From an uncultured Ilyobacter sp. (GTDB lineage Bacteria; Fusobacteriota; Fusobacteriia; Fusobacteriales; Fusobacteriaceae): DNA of 64,000 nucleotides. A program made the position numbers and the translations under genes. The notes under the pieces were generated by a model. The model did no database searches, was not told where the DNA came from, and saw nothing but the letters and a program-made list of their open reading frames with translations. Shown here piece by piece: positions 1 through 7,849 of the stretch. Position 1 is the first letter of the stretch. Each line of letters opens with the position of its first letter. The stretch is taken from the NCBI RefSeq assembly GCF_963668515.1, contig NZ_OY764866.1, positions 805,889 through 869,888 on the forward strand, in the 5' to 3' direction.

Positions 1-633
1 TACACCGGCGTTAGATAAATGATAAAGTCCATATTTATCTGAATTTATAAGTTCCCAAGAATATTCTGCTAAATCTTTTGCATAGGTCGGTGAAGATACC
101 TGATCTTCTACCAGCTCTAGTTTTTCTCTCGCTTTTGACCACTTTATCACATTTTTAACGAAATTATTGTTTCCCATACCAAAGACCCATGAGGTTCTTA
201 TGACAAAACTCTTGTCATAGGCAGCAAAGACACATTTTTCTCCTTCAACCTTTGACTTAGAATAGACACTCATCGGATTAGGGATATCAGACTCTGTATA
301 TGGCTTCTTTTTCCCACCGTCAAATACAAAATCACTGGAATACGTTACAAAAACAGCTCCAATTTTTTTAGATTCCAAAGCCAGGTTTTTAGGTGCAAGA
401 CTGTTTACTGCGAAGCATTTTTCCGGTTCTTTTTCAGCCCTGTCCACATAATTATAGGCGGCACAGTTTATTATAATGTCTATATTTTTCTCCTTGAGAA
501 AGTTTTTTACAGCGTCGATATCTGTAATATCTAGTTCCCTGTGACCTGTGGCAATGTATTCTATACCAACTCTTTTAAAGAGTTTCTGAAACTCACTGCC
601 CAATTGACCTTTTCCTCCTGTTAGAAGAATCAT
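1..633 (-). CDS. rfbD: dTDP-4-dehydrorhamnose reductase (RmlD), 3' end cut by window
   Basis: NADPH-dependent reductase that makes dTDP-L-rhamnose from dTDP-4-keto-rhamnose, the last step of rhamnose precursor synthesis for surface polysaccharide. The reverse-strand frame starts MILLTGGKGQLGSEF, which holds the GxxGxxG nucleotide-binding loop. It continues with INCAAYNYVDRAE, VNSLAPKNLA, the YSSDFVFDG segment and a YSKSKVEGE stretch with the catalytic YxxxK pair of short-chain dehydrogenases. The start ATG (633-631) overlaps the rfbC stop codon in an ATGA arrangement, so the two are translationally coupled. About 210 residues are visible of the roughly 280-300 usual for the family, and the frame runs off the left edge. 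It is the third gene of a leftward rfbA-rfbC-rfbD operon; rfbB is not in the window. Confidence 0.93.
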   Translation of the reverse strand, partial: MILLTGGKGQLGSEFQKLFKRVGIEYIATGHRELDITDIDAVKNFLKEKNIDIIINCAAYNYVDRAEKEPEKCFAVNSLAPKNLALESKKIGAVFVTYSSDFVFDGGKKKPYTESDIPNPMSVYSKSKVEGEKCVFAAYDKSFVIRTSWVFGMGNNNFVKNVIKWSKAREKLELVEDQVSSPTYAKDLAEYSWELINSDKYGLYHLSNAGV

Positions 634-1202
634 TCTATTCCTCCTAAATACTCCTTAAAACTAGGCTGATCCATGTCTCTTTCTGACAAAATCAGATTTT
701 CTTCCCTAAATCCAAATTTTTCAAAAGGCCATTTTATCCCTATATCAGGGTCATTCCACTTTATCCCTGAATCAAACTCAGGATAATAAAAATCAGTGCA
801 TTTATACTGTATCTCTGTATCTTCCTCTAAAGTTAAAAAACCGTGGGCAAATCCTTCGGGTATATAAAAGAGCTTTTTATTTTCCTCGCTGAGGATTAAA
901 CCATGCCACATAACAAAAGTGGGACTTTTTTTCCTCAAATCAACTGCCACATCCCATATACTTCCTCTTGTTACTCTTATTAACTTTCCTTGAGAATGCT
1001 TCTTCTGAAAATGAAGCCCCCTCAAAACTCCTTCTTTTGATCTTGAATGATTATCCTGGACAAATTCTAGGTCAAAACCTAATTTTTCAAACTCTCTCTT
1101 GTTGTATGTCTCCATAAAAAAACCTCTCTGGTCACTGAATACAACTGGGTCTATTATTATCAAGTCTTTTATTTTAGTTTCTGTTATTTTGAATTTTGTC
1201 AT
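630..1202 (-). CDS. rfbC: dTDP-4-dehydrorhamnose 3,5-epimerase
   Basis: Cytoplasmic cupin-fold epimerase that inverts C3 and C5 of dTDP-4-keto-6-deoxyglucose, giving the substrate for RfbD. The 190-residue product has the usual family length. Visible motifs are DQRGFFMETY near the N-terminus, RGLHFQKK with the catalytic His, KLIRVTRGSIWDVAVDLR and IPEGFAHGF. It lies 27 bp downstream of rfbA and overlaps rfbD by 4 bp. There is no sign of damage. Identification is firm because the motifs and the operon partners agree. Confidence 0.95.
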   Translation of the reverse strand: MTKFKITETKIKDLIIIDPVVFSDQRGFFMETYNKREFEKLGFDLEFVQDNHSRSKEGVLRGLHFQKKHSQGKLIRVTRGSIWDVAVDLRKKSPTFVMWHGLILSEENKKLFYIPEGFAHGFLTLEEDTEIQYKCTDFYYPEFDSGIKWNDPDIGIKWPFEKFGFREENLILSERDMDQPSFKEYLGGIE

Positions 1203-1229
1203 TATATATCCTCATTTCTAATTTATGCA

Positions 1230-2093
1230 TTATTTTATAAGTTTTAGGAGATACTCGCCGTAATGTGATTTCATGAGGGGCTTGATCTGACTTTGCAGCT
1301 GCTCTTTGGTTATCCAGCCGTTATTATAGGCGATCTCTTCTAGACAGGCTATCATCACGCCCTGTCTAGCCTGTATAGTCTTTACAAAGTTGGCAGCATC
1401 TAGCAAGGCATCATGAGTTCCTGTATCTAGCCAGGCCATCCCCCTTCCTAGATTTGATACCTTTAGCTCTCCCTCTTTTAGGTACATTCTGTTTAATTCT
1501 GTTATTTCTAGTTCACCTCTTTTAGAAGGTTTTATTCTCTTGGCTTTTTCCACAACTGTATTGTCGTAAAAATAAAGTCCTGGAACTACATAATTTGACT
1601 TGGGGTTTTCAGGTTTTTCTTCTAGTGAAATTGCCCTTCCCTTTTGATCAAATTCTACAACACCGAAGGATTTAGGATTATTTACATAATATCCAAAAAT
1701 AGTGGCTCCCACTTCTGTAGATGCAGCCTCTCTTATCATACCCGTCAGACCATGCCCGTAAAATATGTTATCCCCTAGGACAAGGGCACATGGTTTCTTT
1801 TCTATAAACTCTTCTCCTATTATAAATGCCTCTGCCAGGCCATTGGGTTCCTTCTGAACAGCATATGATATTTCAAGGCCATAATTAGAACCATCACCTA
1901 ACAACTCTTTAAATGAAGAAAGGTCTCTCATAGTCGAGATGACAAGTATCTCTCTTATGCCAGCTAGCATAAGCACCGATATTGGGTAATATATCATAGG
2001 TTTATCATAGACAGGTATTATCTGTTTTGATATGGATTTAGTTATTGGATAGAGTCTTGTTCCTGTTCCTCCAGCAAGTATAATTCCTTTCAT
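1230..2093 (-). CDS. rfbA: glucose-1-phosphate thymidylyltransferase
   Basis: First enzyme of dTDP-rhamnose synthesis: glucose-1-phosphate plus dTTP gives dTDP-glucose and PPi. The 287-residue protein opens with [18 protein letters not shown], the nucleotidyltransferase signature loop. This is followed by [16 protein letters not shown], the [11 protein letters not shown] metal and substrate region, [20 protein letters not shown], and [18 protein letters not shown] near the C-terminus. Length and motifs match the short RmlA type. A GGAGGG ribosome site precedes the ATG. It is the first gene of the leftward operon and probably uses the promoter at 2124-2151. Confidence 0.96.
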   Translation of the reverse strand: MKGIILAGGTGTRLYPITKSISKQIIPVYDKPMIYYPISVLMLAGIREILVISTMRDLSSFKELLGDGSNYGLEISYAVQKEPNGLAEAFIIGEEFIEKKPCALVLGDNIFYGHGLTGMIREAASTEVGATIFGYYVNNPKSFGVVEFDQKGRAISLEEKPENPKSNYVVPGLYFYDNTVVEKAKRIKPSKRGELEITELNRMYLKEGELKVSNLGRGMAWLDTGTHDALLDAANFVKTIQARQGVMIACLEEIAYNNGWITKEQLQSQIKPLMKSHYGEYLLKLIK

Positions 2094-2123
2094 TATTTCC
2101 CTCCAAAAATCTTACTGATTTTG

Positions 2124-2151
2124 AGTATAGCATTTAATTTTTTAAGTTTAA
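2124..2151 (-). promoter_or_regulatory. probable promoter of the rfbACD operon
   Basis: On the reverse strand a -35 like TTAAAC (2151-2146) is followed by a 16 bp spacer and a TATACT -10 (2129-2124), about 30 bp upstream of the rfbA start. A perfect 12 bp palindrome, AGTATCGATACT (2161-2172), lies just upstream and could be an operator. Both are predictions from sequence. Confidence 0.5.
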
Positions 2152-2212
2152 GCTTTACTCAGTATCGATACTCAATTGTACATTACCTGAAAATATCTGT
2201 CCAATTAATTCT

Positions 2213-2482
2213 ATGAGTTCACCAGATATAAAAACCACTGGATTACTATATTTTTTAACTTTATTTATGTTGAATAAGACACTCGCTAACGCAGCCAATG
2301 AAACTTATGTGGACATGACAAAAGAGGGAATAATTGACTCGGCAAAGGTCACGAGATCGGCTATTCAAAATGCCGCTTCAATTTCGGCTCTGATACTCAC
2401 CACAGAAGTGATTGTTGCTGAAAAAAAAGAAAAAAACAGTGCCCCAGCCATGCCACCAATGGGAATGCCAGGAATGATGTAA
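2213..2482 (+). pseudogene. groEL 3'-end remnant
   Basis: The last ~65 residues of this 89-codon frame are recognisably the C-terminus of the chaperonin Gro[12 protein letters not shown] aligns with the conserved 'YNAATxEYGNM' segment, followed by [34 protein letters not shown] and the Met/Gly-rich tail PPMGMPGMM. Homology begins abruptly at about 2285. The first ~25 codons ([14 protein letters not shown]...) do not resemble GroEL, and the other ~470 residues of a chaperonin are absent. It is therefore a severed gene tail rather than a chaperonin. Whether it is translated is unknown. It lies directly upstream of a second heat-shock gene tail (hsp20). Confidence 0.75.
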
Positions 2483-2493
2483 AATATGTCCCT

Positions 2494-2889
2494 TTGGAAA
2501 ACAAACTAATACAAGGCAGCTATTCCCAAAAGATAAAGAAAGGTAATCTTGATAACTACAATAAGATGAAAGAGATACTTGAGGACAAATACGGATATTC
2601 TCAGGGAGTCTATAAAAGCAGCTCTTTCTTGTTTGAAAATGGTAAAGCAAATTCATCGGCAGAGAAAATTCTTACCTGGTATATAAAAGACACGAAAGTC
2701 TATGAAGAAAAAAATTATCACAGAAGAGAGTTCCGGAGTAGATCCTTTAGCAAAAGCATAAACCTACCTGAGGATGCTGATATTGATAAGATTACCAGTG
2801 AATATGCCAATGGAATTCTTACTATTTCAGTTCCTAAACTGAAGTCTCAAACCAATAAAGATGACATTGTAGATATCCAAATCAAATAA
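2494..2889 (+). pseudogene. hsp20-type small heat-shock protein C-terminal fragment
   Basis: This frame has 131 codons from a TTG. The C-terminal ~65 residues match the second half of an alpha-crystallin domain: EEKNYHRREF, SFSKSINLPEDADIDKI, EYANGILTISVPK (the conserved GxLxIxxPK signature) and a short tail. The upstream ~65 residues (MENKLIQGSYSQKIKK... to KILTWYIKDTK) are not recognisable as the N-terminal half of Hsp20. No good ribosome site precedes the TTG. It is most simply a fragment of an hsp20 gene joined to foreign sequence, next to a groEL tail. A short functional fusion protein cannot be excluded. Confidence 0.6.
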
Positions 2890-2925
2890 CTTATCTTTAG
2901 TAAGACTATTTCTTTTCTATGTTAC

Positions 2926-2949
2926 AGAGCCCCGATCAGGGCTCTTTTT
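2926..2949 (+). terminator. rho-independent terminator
   Basis: AGAGCCC (2926-2932), a 6-nt loop, then GGGCTCT (2939-2945) with a run of T. It closes the groEL/hsp20 remnant unit. The remaining sequence to 3198 is AT-rich and shows no gene or structure I can support. Confidence 0.8.
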
Positions 2950-3198
2950 GCACTACTTAATTTTTTTAATTTATCCTTTTTATTTCCTAATTTCTTAATT
3001 GCCATTTATCCTAGTCCCCTAAACATATGAGCTCTGGTTCAAAGAATTAAATCCTGTTTTAACACTGCTGATTTTCTGTTTTAACGAGTCTGGCATAAAA
3101 AACTTTTTGGCCAACATTAATTCTATATAAAATTTTTCCTGTAAAACATCAAGGAAATCAAATTAAATTGGGTAAATTATTATCAGAGGTGATAAACT

Positions 3199-3522
3199 AT
3201 GACTAAAATGTGCAAATGCTGCAATAAACTAAAGGGTAAAAAGCTTGATAAATATATTGAGTTGATAGGTGACGGGAGATTTATATGTAAAAAATGCGGA
3301 CATCTTGCCGCAGACAAAAAAAACCTCTGTTTTCCAGTGGACAGAATAGGGGCTTTTATAGAAACTTCTGAAAGTAATTTGGAAATTCCAAAAAAGTCCA
3401 AGAAATTTGAAAAAAAGATGGTAAAAGAATTAAAAGTGAATGAACTTCGAGAGATAATAAAAAGTGAGATAGAAAACTTTGCAAGAGCCACTCCTGAGAT
3501 AAAGGATGAAAAAACAAAATAA
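3199..3522 (+). CDS. small zinc-ribbon-like hypothetical protein
   Basis: 107-residue soluble protein of unknown function. The N-terminal half has two paired-cysteine knuckles, CKCC at residues 5-8 and CKKCGH near residue 30, plus a later single Cys (NLCFPVD). This suggests one structural zinc site. The C-terminal half is charged and helical (KKSKKFEKKMVKELKVNELREIIKSEIE) and could be a coiled or binding segment. A GAGGTGATAA ribosome site precedes the ATG. It stands alone on the plus strand between two terminators. I do not recognise the family. Confidence 0.65.
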   Translation: MTKMCKCCNKLKGKKLDKYIELIGDGRFICKKCGHLAADKKNLCFPVDRIGAFIETSESNLEIPKKSKKFEKKMVKELKVNELREIIKSEIENFARATPEIKDEKTK

Positions 3523-3596
3523 CTGAAAATTGATAGATATTTTCCAATAAAAGTATAGCAATATATCTATAATAAAAAAGTGACTGGAGGTTTATT

Positions 3597-3701
3597 ATGA
3601 AAATTTTGATCCTAACTTTGACAATGCTTCTTTTTACAGCCTGCTCGGTACTCATGGTGCCTGTAAAGGCAGTTACAACTGTGGTTGATGTCGTCCTTTG
3701 A
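3597..3701 (+). CDS. 34-residue micro-lipoprotein
   Basis: Very short frame with a good GGAGG site 6 bases before the ATG. The product starts MKILILTLTMLLFTACSV, a full lipoprotein signal: Lys, hydrophobic core, then a lipobox LFTAC with Cys at position 16. The mature part would be only about 19 mostly hydrophobic residues (VPVKAVTTVVDVVL), so it would be a lipid-anchored peptide. A strong terminator follows within 45 bp. The match of ribosome site, lipobox and terminator supports a real gene. Function is unknown; entericidin-like or small envelope lipoproteins have a similar shape. Confidence 0.6.
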   Translation: MKILILTLTMLLFTACSVLMVPVKAVTTVVDVVL

Positions 3702-3741
3702 TCTTCCCTTCAGCCTTTAAAAAAAATTTAAGGTTATCAAT

Positions 3742-3784
3742 AAAAAAAGACAGCTGTAAAAAGTTATCACAGCTGTCTTTTTTT
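3742..3784. terminator. bidirectional terminator between lipoprotein and ppx
   Basis: A-tract, GACAGCTGT, an 11-nt loop, ACAGCTGTC, T-tract. It is symmetric, so it can end both the rightward small lipoprotein and the leftward ppx gene, whose stop is only a few bases away. Confidence 0.85.
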
Positions 3785-3787
3785 ATG

Positions 3788-5299
3788 TTAATCGGTCTTT
3801 TTCTTTGTAACTATAAGCTGTCTTTCGAAAACCTCTCTGAATCTTTTTCCTGACATAAGCACTCTGCTGATCTGCACATCGAGGAGGTCCTCATTTTCTA
3901 TATGAAAAGTAACACTTTCATCTCCAACCTCTATACTCAGCCGTTCACTGTCCAGCAAAAAAACCCTGTTGAATATTTTTGAAATCCTCAGCATAACCGA
4001 AAGCTTCTCCATAACCCTTATATCTTTTTTCCCCAATATACTGCCGTAATCCTTTGCCATATCATTAGATTTGTCCTGCTGAGATACTATGAGAGCCGCC
4101 ATCAAAAGTTTCCTGTGCTTTATCCCTTTTAGCCCGGAATTGATTATCGTATAAAAGGAGTGAAGAGGATTATCATAATAGTTTATATTGACTCCGACCC
4201 TTCCAAGATATGAAGCAGTCCTTATGACCTTCTCCTCTATTTCTGGTATTCCGTGAAGAGGCTTCATGTTCTCAAATATTTTCATGAATATTTTATAAAT
4301 CCTCTCACCTCTTTCTTTCGATAAATCAAAATGTTCCACCACATCTAAGAGAGAACTTTCAAAAACATTTTCCACATGTTTCCCGTATTCATTGAGCTTC
4401 TGGTACAAAACTCCCTCTCTAATACCAGAACCGCTTATTATGACCAGTTCCACCCCTGTAAACTTCAGAAGCTCCACCACAGCACACAAGGCACCTGTGA
4501 ATATATCGGCTCTAGATCTTGAAAGTCCTGGCATCTCAAGCTTATACGAGTAATTTTTTTTCTTTATATATTCAAATATCTCCTTCACATCTCCGTCTTT
4601 CAGACCATAGTTATGAAGAATATTCAGTGGATATTCACACATGACAGAGTGAACCTTTGCCAGATTTCTTATGGTCCCTCCCACTCCTATAAGAGGTATA
4701 TCTCCTACCTCCTTCAGCCATGGGACTTTTTCATACTCACTTATTACATGATTTCTAAGTTTTTTTTCTGCATAATCAGAAAGTTTTTCTTTTACGTTGG
4801 CCAGTTGAGCCAGTGTAACAGACCCGAAGTTAAGGCTTACCCACCTGTGAACTCGCCGCTTTTTAAACCACACCAACTCTGTACTTGCTCCCCCCATATC
4901 TATGAGAAGTCCCTCTTCCTCATCTAAAGTATTTGTGGCTCCAAGAAGAGAATAATAGGCCTCCTCTTCTCCTGAGAAAATATTTATCTTCATCTTAAGT
5001 TCTTTTTCCAACTTCTCTATCAGTCGGTTAGAGTTCGTAGCATTCCTTACTGCAGCAGTTGCAAAAGCTATAATTTCATCGGTTTCATTTTGGGCGCATA
5101 TCCCCTTAAATATCTTCAGAGTATGATATGCCAAATTTATTTTTTTCACCTTAAGTTTTCCTGTTTTGTTTACTCCCTCTCCTAGCCGTACACTCTCCTT
5201 CACATCTTCTATTACAGAGAAATTCTTGGCAGGAGAAATCCTAAAAATAACAAGCCTTATAGAGTTTGAACCTATATCTATAATTCCTATTTTTTTCAT
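3788..5299 (-). CDS. ppx: Ppx/GppA family exopolyphosphatase
   Basis: Cytoplasmic phosphatase of the actin-like ATPase superfamily that shortens polyphosphate or hydrolyses pppGpp. The 503-residue product opens IGIIDIGSNSIRLVIF (phosphate-1 loop). It then shows FATAAVRNATN, SGEEEAYYSLLG, LLIDMGGASTELVWF (phosphate-2 loop) and LIGVGGTIRNLAKVH. The C-terminal ~190 residues have an HD-like helical character typical of the longer Ppx/GppA forms. The ATG follows a TAGGGGGG site. A short hairpin (5332-5345) lies in the 160 bp gap to the upstream PPK2 gene, so the two may be co-transcribed. Ppx and GppA cannot be told apart by motif; the PPK2 neighbour favours a polyphosphate role. Confidence 0.9.
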   Translation of the reverse strand: MKKIGIIDIGSNSIRLVIFRISPAKNFSVIEDVKESVRLGEGVNKTGKLKVKKINLAYHTLKIFKGICAQNETDEIIAFATAAVRNATNSNRLIEKLEKELKMKINIFSGEEEAYYSLLGATNTLDEEEGLLIDMGGASTELVWFKKRRVHRWVSLNFGSVTLAQLANVKEKLSDYAEKKLRNHVISEYEKVPWLKEVGDIPLIGVGGTIRNLAKVHSVMCEYPLNILHNYGLKDGDVKEIFEYIKKKNYSYKLEMPGLSRSRADIFTGALCAVVELLKFTGVELVIISGSGIREGVLYQKLNEYGKHVENVFESSLLDVVEHFDLSKERGERIYKIFMKIFENMKPLHGIPEIEEKVIRTASYLGRVGVNINYYDNPLHSFYTIINSGLKGIKHRKLLMAALIVSQQDKSNDMAKDYGSILGKKDIRVMEKLSVMLRISKIFNRVFLLDSERLSIEVGDESVTFHIENEDLLDVQISRVLMSGKRFREVFERQLIVTKKKTD

Positions 5300-5462
5300 A
5301 AATCTATTTCCCCCCTAAACAGAGTATGATTGAGGCTGTAGCCTCCTTTAATCAGAAAGCAGTTTGTGATATTTTACTCTTAAATAGAGTATAGTCGAGT
5401 TTATAAAGTAAATCAAGAAATTAATCCCTGAAGTTTTCGTAAGGTCAAAGAAAAAGGGGAGG

Positions 5463-6929
5463 TTATTTCTCCTTTTTTTTCACTGCCTTTTCCAGGTCTT
5501 CAATAATTATTTCCATCACTTTTAGTCTTGCATAACGCTTTGAGTTACCTGGAATGACATTCCATTTTACATCTTCTGTGGATGTCATTGTTATCATATC
5601 CTCTACTGCCTCTTTATAAAGCTCCCACTTTTCTCTATTTCTCCAGTCTTCTTCAGTTATCTTCCAACTTTTATATGATGTTTTTTCTCGCCCTCTAAAA
5701 CGTCTTAGTTGTTCATCCTTGCTTATATGAATCCAGAATTTTAATATAACAGCCCCGTCATCAGCCCACTGGGCTTCCATGGAGTTTATTTCATGATAGG
5801 CCCTGTGCCACTCCTTTTCTTTGCAAAACCCCTCTACTCTTTCTACTAGAACTCTTCCATACCATGTCCTGTCAAATATTGTAATGTGCCCTCCCTTTGG
5901 AAAGTCTTTCCAGAATCTCCATAGATAGTGGTGTCTTTTCTCTATATCATTTGGAGCCGATACTGGGATAACATCGTACCCCCTGGGGTCTAGTCTGTCT
6001 ACAGTTCTTTTTATATTCCCCCCCTTTCCAGCTGCATCCCACCCCTCATAGGCTAGTACCACCGGAATTCTTTTTACGTATATCTCATGCTCTAGCTCCA
6101 TGAGCTTTTCTTTGTACTTTTTTAACTTTTTCTTGTACTCTCTTCTGCTCGCTGACTTTGTTAGATCTACACTATCTAGAGAATAACTTTTCTCCTTGAT
6201 GGGAATTGCCTCTATACTCTCTTTGTCAGACTGTTTTATACTCTCTTCCAAAAACTCCACAGTCTTTTGAAATACCTGAACTTTGGCACTGTCAATATCC
6301 TCAGAGCAGATTATATTCCATCTGCCGGTCTCACTTTCGGTGTTTTTCAGAAGTTCTTCATACTCTTCTAAAATTTCATCATAGTTTTTGTTACTATCCC
6401 AGTCCTCCTTGGTCACCCTCCATGAAGTGGATGGATTCTTCTCCAGCTTCTTGAACCTCTTCTTCTGCTCATCTTTCGATATAAAGAGAAAAAACTTTAT
6501 TATCATCGTTTTCCCGTTTTGCAGAAGTTCTTCAGTATCCACTATCTCTTTGCATCTTCGTTTATACTCCTTCTTATCTATATCTTTTATGTTTTTAATC
6601 ACGGAAAAGTACCAGCTCCTGTCAAAAATAGCTATCTCTCCTTCACCAGGAAGGTTTTTCCAAAATTTCCAGAAAAAAGGTCTGAGAAGCTCCTCTTCTG
6701 TGTCTTTATTATTTGAAAAAACTTTATATCCTCTAGGATCTAATGATATAAGGAGTTCATTCATCACGGCACCTTTTCCAGAGGCATCCAGCCCTTCTAA
6801 AATAATAAGAACCGGTATTTTTTTTGCTCTTGCTGCTCTCTGAAGCTCTCCCATTTTTATAATAAGAGGCTCCATTATACTCTTATACTCACCTTTTCCT
6901 ATTTTAAGACAGCTTTTAAAATCAAACAT
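5463..6929 (-). CDS. pap: polyphosphate:AMP phosphotransferase (tandem-domain PPK2, class II)
   Basis: Uses polyphosphate to phosphorylate AMP to ADP in the cytoplasm. The 488-residue protein has two complete PPK2 domains. Domain 1 has Walker A GLDASGKG at residues 46-53, LDPRGYKVFS and the Walker B-like IAIFDRSWY. Domain 2 has GWDAAGKG at 296-303, LDPRGYDVIPVSAP and TIFDRTWYGRVLVERV. This two-domain layout is that of class II PPK2 enzymes (PAP) rather than the one-domain class I or III. In class II the C-terminal domain is usually the active one; here both keep the lysine loop. It is upstream of ppx in the same direction, forming a polyphosphate-use pair. Confidence 0.9.
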   Translation of the reverse strand: MFDFKSCLKIGKGEYKSIMEPLIIKMGELQRAARAKKIPVLIILEGLDASGKGAVMNELLISLDPRGYKVFSNNKDTEEELLRPFFWKFWKNLPGEGEIAIFDRSWYFSVIKNIKDIDKKEYKRRCKEIVDTEELLQNGKTMIIKFFLFISKDEQKKRFKKLEKNPSTSWRVTKEDWDSNKNYDEILEEYEELLKNTESETGRWNIICSEDIDSAKVQVFQKTVEFLEESIKQSDKESIEAIPIKEKSYSLDSVDLTKSASRREYKKKLKKYKEKLMELEHEIYVKRIPVVLAYEGWDAAGKGGNIKRTVDRLDPRGYDVIPVSAPNDIEKRHHYLWRFWKDFPKGGHITIFDRTWYGRVLVERVEGFCKEKEWHRAYHEINSMEAQWADDGAVILKFWIHISKDEQLRRFRGREKTSYKSWKITEEDWRNREKWELYKEAVEDMITMTSTEDVKWNVIPGNSKRYARLKVMEIIIEDLEKAVKKKEK

Positions 6930-6951
6930 ATTTTTCCTCCTCTATACACAA

Positions 6952-7680
6952 TTAACCTAAGCTGTTACCTTTATTTTAGATAAAAGTATTGAATTTATAA
7001 GAATTCGTTACTTTTCTCTTGAAAGAAAAGTAACCAAAAGTTCAAGAATTTTCAAATGTCTAGGAAGTAGATATTTCTTTTATCACCTTTGTGAGCTACA
7101 GTCCTCGGTTCCCTGCTCATCCACTGGATAAGGTGTTTCATAGTCGCTGACGCTCCTTGAACTCCCTTAACTTATTCTGTGGGACGGCTGAGTGCAGTTT
7201 TTTTCCTGTATAAGCCCTGCGACTTGAAAATTCAAAAGACTAAAAATGATATAAACCTAAATAAAAAGCATGTGTACAGTTATTCCTTAATTTTTGACTA
7301 TTCTTAACACTGATTTTGTCAATGGCAATGGAAAAGGGATAAAAAAACTCTCGCAAAAGAACGCATATATAGTTTTGGTTCTAACTCTGTGAGACTCATT
7401 CTTTTTCTCTGCGTCCTCTGTGGCCAAAAGCTTTTGTCCTTATTCGTGCTAATTTCCCTATCTTTTATTAGTGTCCATTCGTGATAAAATCTTTTGACTT
7501 TAATATCGCCCTCCTCCGTGATACTCTCTTCTTTTCTCTGTGACCAAAAGCTTTTGTCCTTATTCGTGCTAATTTCCCCATCTTTTATTAGTCTCCATTA
7601 GTGACAAAATCTTTTGATTCTGATATTCAGATAAATTCAGTAATTTATCTGAATTTCTTCCAAATAGCAACTTGAGTTAA
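6952..7680 (+). repeat. dispersed modular intergenic repeat, copy 1
   Basis: This noncoding stretch fills the divergent gap between the PPK2 gene and the FAD oxidoreductase. The left end reads TTAACCTAAGCTGTTACC and continues to TATTGAATTTAT (6987). The right end, read on the other strand, is TTAACTCAAGTTGCTATT and continues to TACTGAATTTAT. The ends are thus imperfect terminal inverted repeats of about 50 bp. Inside, in order, are a hairpin (about 7008-7033), a structured core (about 7040-7245) with words shared with copies 2 and 5, a block around 7300-7370 shared with copy 4, and a 120 bp unit starting at 7416 and again, incompletely, at 7536. A palindromic hairpin lies at 7626-7653. No ORF of note is present. 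Confidence 0.85.
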
Positions 7681-7849
7681 TTACAGCTTTTATTAATTTC
7701 TTCAAATTAAATTACTATAGTTTTTCTTACTTTTCCTTAAAAACCCTCTTTTTTAAGGATAAGAAATGATGTATACTAAATTAAGGGATAATTCTCATCC
7801 TTTTTTAGGATTTTTACCAATAAAACAAAATAAAGGCAAGGTGATATAT

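Noticed and set aside
2378..2656. Reverse-strand ORF of 92 codons across the groEL/hsp20 remnants
   Set aside because: It is a shadow of the plus-strand chaperone tails, with a Trp/His/Phe-rich composition and no ribosome site.
5332..5345. Terminator between the PPK2 gene and ppx
   Set aside because: GAGGCT/AGCCTC forms a short hairpin, but no T-run follows on the reverse strand, so I did not call it.
6388..6843. Plus-strand 151-codon ORF inside the PPK2 gene
   Set aside because: Antisense shadow of a conserved domain, with Ser/Phe-rich composition and no plausible start signal.
6952..7680. CRISPR array suggested by repeated short words in the intergenic repeat
   Set aside because: The repeats are about 120 bp, only two per element, and there are no regular spacers or cas genes.
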